DNA from: a virus
Direction: 5' to 3' (one strand)
Length of the DNA stretch: 22,758 nt
Virus record (IMG/VR): IMGVR_UViG_3300028394_001927
Span: 1-22,758 of that record
A program made the position numbers and the translations under genes. The stretch's first letter is position 1; every line of letters starts with the position of its first letter. This document shows, piece after piece, positions 20,344 through 22,758 of the stretch. The notes under the pieces were generated by a model. That model was not told the origin of the DNA. It searched no databases and worked only from the letters and a program-made list of their open reading frames with translations.

Positions 20344-22218
20344 TTAGGGCAAGAGGGTTGCGGGTTCCGGTGGCGGTCCGTCATTCGTCAGGTCAGCCGG
20401 ATCGGCTGTAGCAAACAGCACTCGACGAATGCGCTGGTCGAGTAGTGCGCTGACCAAGCTCATCTGGTCGCAGTCGAGCAGATGGTTCGCTTTGCCTTTG
20501 CTGACCGTCCATAGCCATTTCTTCTGACCGGCCTTATCGACCTCCTGCCGCTTAAACTCGACGCTGGTCTGCTTCTGATACTCATTGCTGACGTTTTGCG
20601 GCGCGGTGAATCGGTAGGCACTCATGCCTCCGCGCATGCGGTGGTACATGTTTTTAATCGGTTGCTGGCACCAGAAAAAGTAGCGAGCCTGGCGAACCTT
20701 GCCACCTTGCCCGATGCCGACGTGACCTACGTTGACCGAGCTGAACGGATATTTGCGGACGATGCGTTGACCGTTAAATTCTTCGTGGTGAGGAAAGTCT
20801 CGGCGGTTGGTCGAGTCTCCCCACAGTCCTTGCCAGCCGTAGCGGACGCACACCTCTTGGACTGCCGACGTATCAAAGGCGATGTCCACCAGCGTCCTTC
20901 CAGGCTCCACGCCGAGCTCGATGCGGAGCTCCTCCAACTCCTCCCATGTGGTGATGCGTCCCTCGTCAATGATGCGGGATTCGGTCGGCCCATAGGCACG
21001 GCAGACGTACCAGCGGTGCGCTCCCTCGCCTTTACTCGCTCGCCCGGCTTGGTTGTCGATGGTTAAGAATCGTCCGATCTCTCCGTCGAAGATCTCGCGC
21101 TTGAGGTAGTTGCCTTTAATGCGGTCGAACTCGACGCTCGTCTCAGCGTCACTCGGCGACTCGTCCCACGCCAAGGCCCGACGCTTCTGGATGTAGTCGC
21201 GGAGTGGTTCGATGGCACCTTGCTTTGCCGCCGCGCTGGCCTTGAGCTTCTCCATGACCATTGCGCCCAGCTCAAAGTAATGGACGCTGACAGCCTCCCA
21301 GTGGAATGACCGGTGATGCGCTGGAGCGTTCGGGTTGGTCACCTCGTATCGACCGAGGCCAGCCTGCCGACGTCGCGAGATCTCGTCAGGCGGCCAGTCC
21401 ACTCCGCAGTGCTGGCAGTTGTAGCGCACCAACGGCAGGATCTTCGACCAGACGAATTCGCCTGTCTCGGTGATCGTCTCCTCGGTGCGCGGGAACTTGA
21501 GGCGATCCTTGTCGTCGGTGAGTCGTTGGAACTGGTTGCAGGTCGGGCACGGAACCGTCCACTCCTCGCAGGTGCCGTTGTTGAAGGATGCGTCCGACTC
21601 GTCGCCAAGGATACTGCCGGTGGAGAGCGTCAGGATCTTGTTGTTGCGGACGCCTTCGACGCGCTTTTCAAAGGCGGACATGATGCCAGGCCGGTACATG
21701 TGTGGCTCGTCCATTGTTAGGTAGCGGACGCGCTTGGACTGCGCGTTGCTTAAGTTTGCGCCGACGCAGTAGAAGGACATGCTCGGCAGGACGATCTTCT
21801 GGACTCGTTGCTTGTGGCGGTCGCTCGGGAGCTTTTTGGCAAGGAACTCGTTCTCCTTAAGCATTGGCCCGATGCGATCCTCGAGCCAATCGGCGGCGTC
21901 GGGATCTGACTGCGCCACCATGTAGTACATGCCCGGCTCTGAGTCGATGCACCAAGCTAAGTGGATCTCGCCGATCAGCGACTTGGCAGAGCCAGCCGGT
22001 CCGCGCACGTCCACTCGGCGAATGGTCGAGTCGCTCATGGCTCGCAGTGGTTCGATCAACCACGGTGACTCCTCGGCCACATACATGGGATAGCGAGTGG
22101 ACTGCGGGAGCCTAAGCACGCCGTCGTATTTCTCGACCATTGATCCGTCGAATTTTTCTGGCACCGCCCACTCGGCGACCTGCGCCAGCCACCGTTTGTC
22201 TTCTTCAATGGTCGCCAT
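20344..22218 (-). CDS. terL: terminase large subunit, GpA family
   Basis: ATPase and endonuclease that cuts concatemeric DNA and pumps it into proheads. The 624-residue product is close to lambda gpA (641). Walker A is GPAGSAKS (about residues 73-80), Walker B is YLTMDE (166-171) and a coupling-type LSTGS follows. Two CxxC pairs (about 224-227 and 268-271) form the zinc-ribbon-like insert typical of GpA terminases. VDIAFDTSAVQEV in the C-terminal half fits the first acidic strand of the RNase H-like nuclease. The start at 22218 is preferred over upstream in-frame codons because it forms TAATG with the terS stop. GpA-type enzymes usually act on cos ends (family knowledge), so cohesive-end packaging is likely but not shown here. 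Confidence 0.95.
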   Translation of the reverse strand: MATIEEDKRWLAQVAEWAVPEKFDGSMVEKYDGVLRLPQSTRYPMYVAEESPWLIEPLRAMSDSTIRRVDVRGPAGSAKSLIGEIHLAWCIDSEPGMYYMVAQSDPDAADWLEDRIGPMLKENEFLAKKLPSDRHKQRVQKIVLPSMSFYCVGANLSNAQSKRVRYLTMDEPHMYRPGIMSAFEKRVEGVRNNKILTLSTGSILGDESDASFNNGTCEEWTVPCPTCNQFQRLTDDKDRLKFPRTEETITETGEFVWSKILPLVRYNCQHCGVDWPPDEISRRRQAGLGRYEVTNPNAPAHHRSFHWEAVSVHYFELGAMVMEKLKASAAAKQGAIEPLRDYIQKRRALAWDESPSDAETSVEFDRIKGNYLKREIFDGEIGRFLTIDNQAGRASKGEGAHRWYVCRAYGPTESRIIDEGRITTWEELEELRIELGVEPGRTLVDIAFDTSAVQEVCVRYGWQGLWGDSTNRRDFPHHEEFNGQRIVRKYPFSSVNVGHVGIGQGGKVRQARYFFWCQQPIKNMYHRMRGGMSAYRFTAPQNVSNEYQKQTSVEFKRQEVDKAGQKKWLWTVSKGKANHLLDCDQMSLVSALLDQRIRRVLFATADPADLTNDGPPPEPATLLP

Positions 22219-22676
22219 TATTTCGCGTATTGCCCGAGGTAGAGTTTTACCTCTTTGGCAATGGAGTTGTAGATGCCTCGGTCGAGTGACTGGTCGAGGA
22301 TCTCGAAGATCTTGGTCAGGTGCGTCGTCCATTCGGTCTTGACCAAGTCACGGTCGATGACTCGCTCCTTGGCCTTGTCTAGCTCGAGCTCAGCCTTGAG
22401 CGTTTGAGCTGCGAGTTTGCGCGATTCCATCTCGGCGTCAGTGACTTCGCTATTCATTGTCGGCGCAACTCCGGCAGGTAATGGGTTGTCCTTGAGCCAC
22501 TCGAGCAGGTCCACTCGATAGATTCTCCCACAGCGAAAGCCGACACAGCCACCGGCCTTTGCTCGCTTGATCTCGGCAAGTGGGATCTCGAGAATTTTCG
22601 ATGCGCTGGTCATCGCGTCGAAGCTCGGGACAATTCTTTTGTTTTTATTCAGCCGCGCTGAAGTTTTCTTTGTCAT
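22218..22676 (-). CDS. terS: terminase small subunit (gpNu1-like)
   Basis: Predicted DNA-recognition subunit of the packaging motor, 152 residues. The N-terminal third contains a helix-turn-helix-like segment followed by GFRCGRIYRVDLLEWL, the pattern of an excisionase/Nu1-type winged helix in which the last strand and helix end in a tryptophan-bearing motif. The centre is a charged helix (KLAAQTLKAELELDKAKERVIDR) suited to oligomerisation. The start is chosen as ATG at 22676, because an upstream frame ends in ATGA there; a TTG four codons earlier is possible. Its TAA stop overlaps the large terminase ATG by one base (TAATG), so the two subunits are probably translationally coupled. Assignment rests on the fold pattern and on position directly before the large subunit. 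Confidence 0.8.
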   Translation of the reverse strand: MTKKTSARLNKNKRIVPSFDAMTSASKILEIPLAEIKRAKAGGCVGFRCGRIYRVDLLEWLKDNPLPAGVAPTMNSEVTDAEMESRKLAAQTLKAELELDKAKERVIDRDLVKTEWTTHLTKIFEILDQSLDRGIYNSIAKEVKLYLGQYAK

Positions 22677-22758
22677 TGGATGTTGCAATTATGATTCTTT
22701 CGTAAGTGAGACGCCAGCCGGGATGCCCCATGAGAAAACGTCGCAACCACGCTGACCC
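22673..22758 (-). other. possible 3' end of a gene upstream of terS (frame unresolved)
   Basis: Two minus-strand frames enter from the window edge and stop next to the small terminase start. One ends in TGA at 22675-22673, overlapping the terS ATG as ATGA, the coupling used widely in this operon. The other ends in TAA at 22691-22689, directly before a TTG. Fewer than 30 codons are visible in either, so I cannot say which is coding or what it encodes. A cos site would be expected near here for a GpA-type terminase, but none can be identified. Confidence 0.25.

Noticed and set aside
22689-22758. cos site or origin upstream of the small terminase
   Set aside because: A GpA-type terminase predicts one nearby, but only 70 bases are visible and no paired half-sites or repeats can be recognised.
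1-22758. CRISPR arrays, tRNA or rRNA genes, insertion sequences
   Set aside because: No regularly spaced direct repeats, cloverleaf-like segments, transposase motifs or terminal inverted repeats were seen.

Overview
The window is the late (structural and lysis) half of a lambda-like, long-tailed dsDNA phage or prophage. All convincing genes lie on the minus strand and are transcribed from high to low coordinates; plus-strand open frames look like shadows. The order follows lambda: small terminase, GpA-type large terminase, gpW-like connector, lambda-type portal, protease/scaffold, decoration protein, gpE-like capsid, head-tail joining proteins, tail tube, frameshifted tail chaperone, tape measure, distal tail proteins, tail fibre, lysis genes. 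Most neighbours overlap by ATGA or TAATG, so translation is probably coupled along the operon. The host cannot be named from sequence. A Rz1-like lipoprotein in the lysis cluster points to a diderm host. Several highly expressed genes lack Shine-Dalgarno sequences and have leaders almost free of G, which recalls groups that initiate without SD, such as Bacteroidetes or some PVC bacteria; this is a guess.

Layout from right to left: packaging (22676-20344); connector, portal and capsid (20316-15408); a rho-independent terminator behind the capsid gene (15386-15352); an inserted family-2-like glycosyltransferase (15298-13817); neck and tail (13820-6109), including a clear programmed -1 frameshift (CCCAAAC at 11770-11764) that makes a G/GT pair of tail assembly chaperones; a receptor-binding fibre with YadA-head-like repeats (6067-4127); a coupled lysis cassette with holin-like proteins, an o-spanin-like lipoprotein, a coiled-coil membrane protein and a GH75-like chitosanase-family endolysin (4119-1847); a short GT9-like glycosyltransferase preceded by a 27-residue open frame (1806-1079); a small helix-turn-helix protein (1024-758); an intergenic region with a candidate operator; a hypothetical gene (616-143); and tandem hairpins acting as a terminator (117-65), then the start of another gene leaving the window.

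The points most worth a second look are: (1) the -1 frameshift and its 66-codon continuation, which has no start codon of its own; (2) G-depleted C/A/T leaders in front of capsid, decoration, tube, tape-measure and fibre genes, and also in front of an internal ATG inside the protease gene, which suggests a nested Nu3-like scaffold; (3) two glycosyltransferase loci at opposite ends of the late region that share a perfect 19-bp sequence over a start codon; (4) a chitosanase-family enzyme in the endolysin position.
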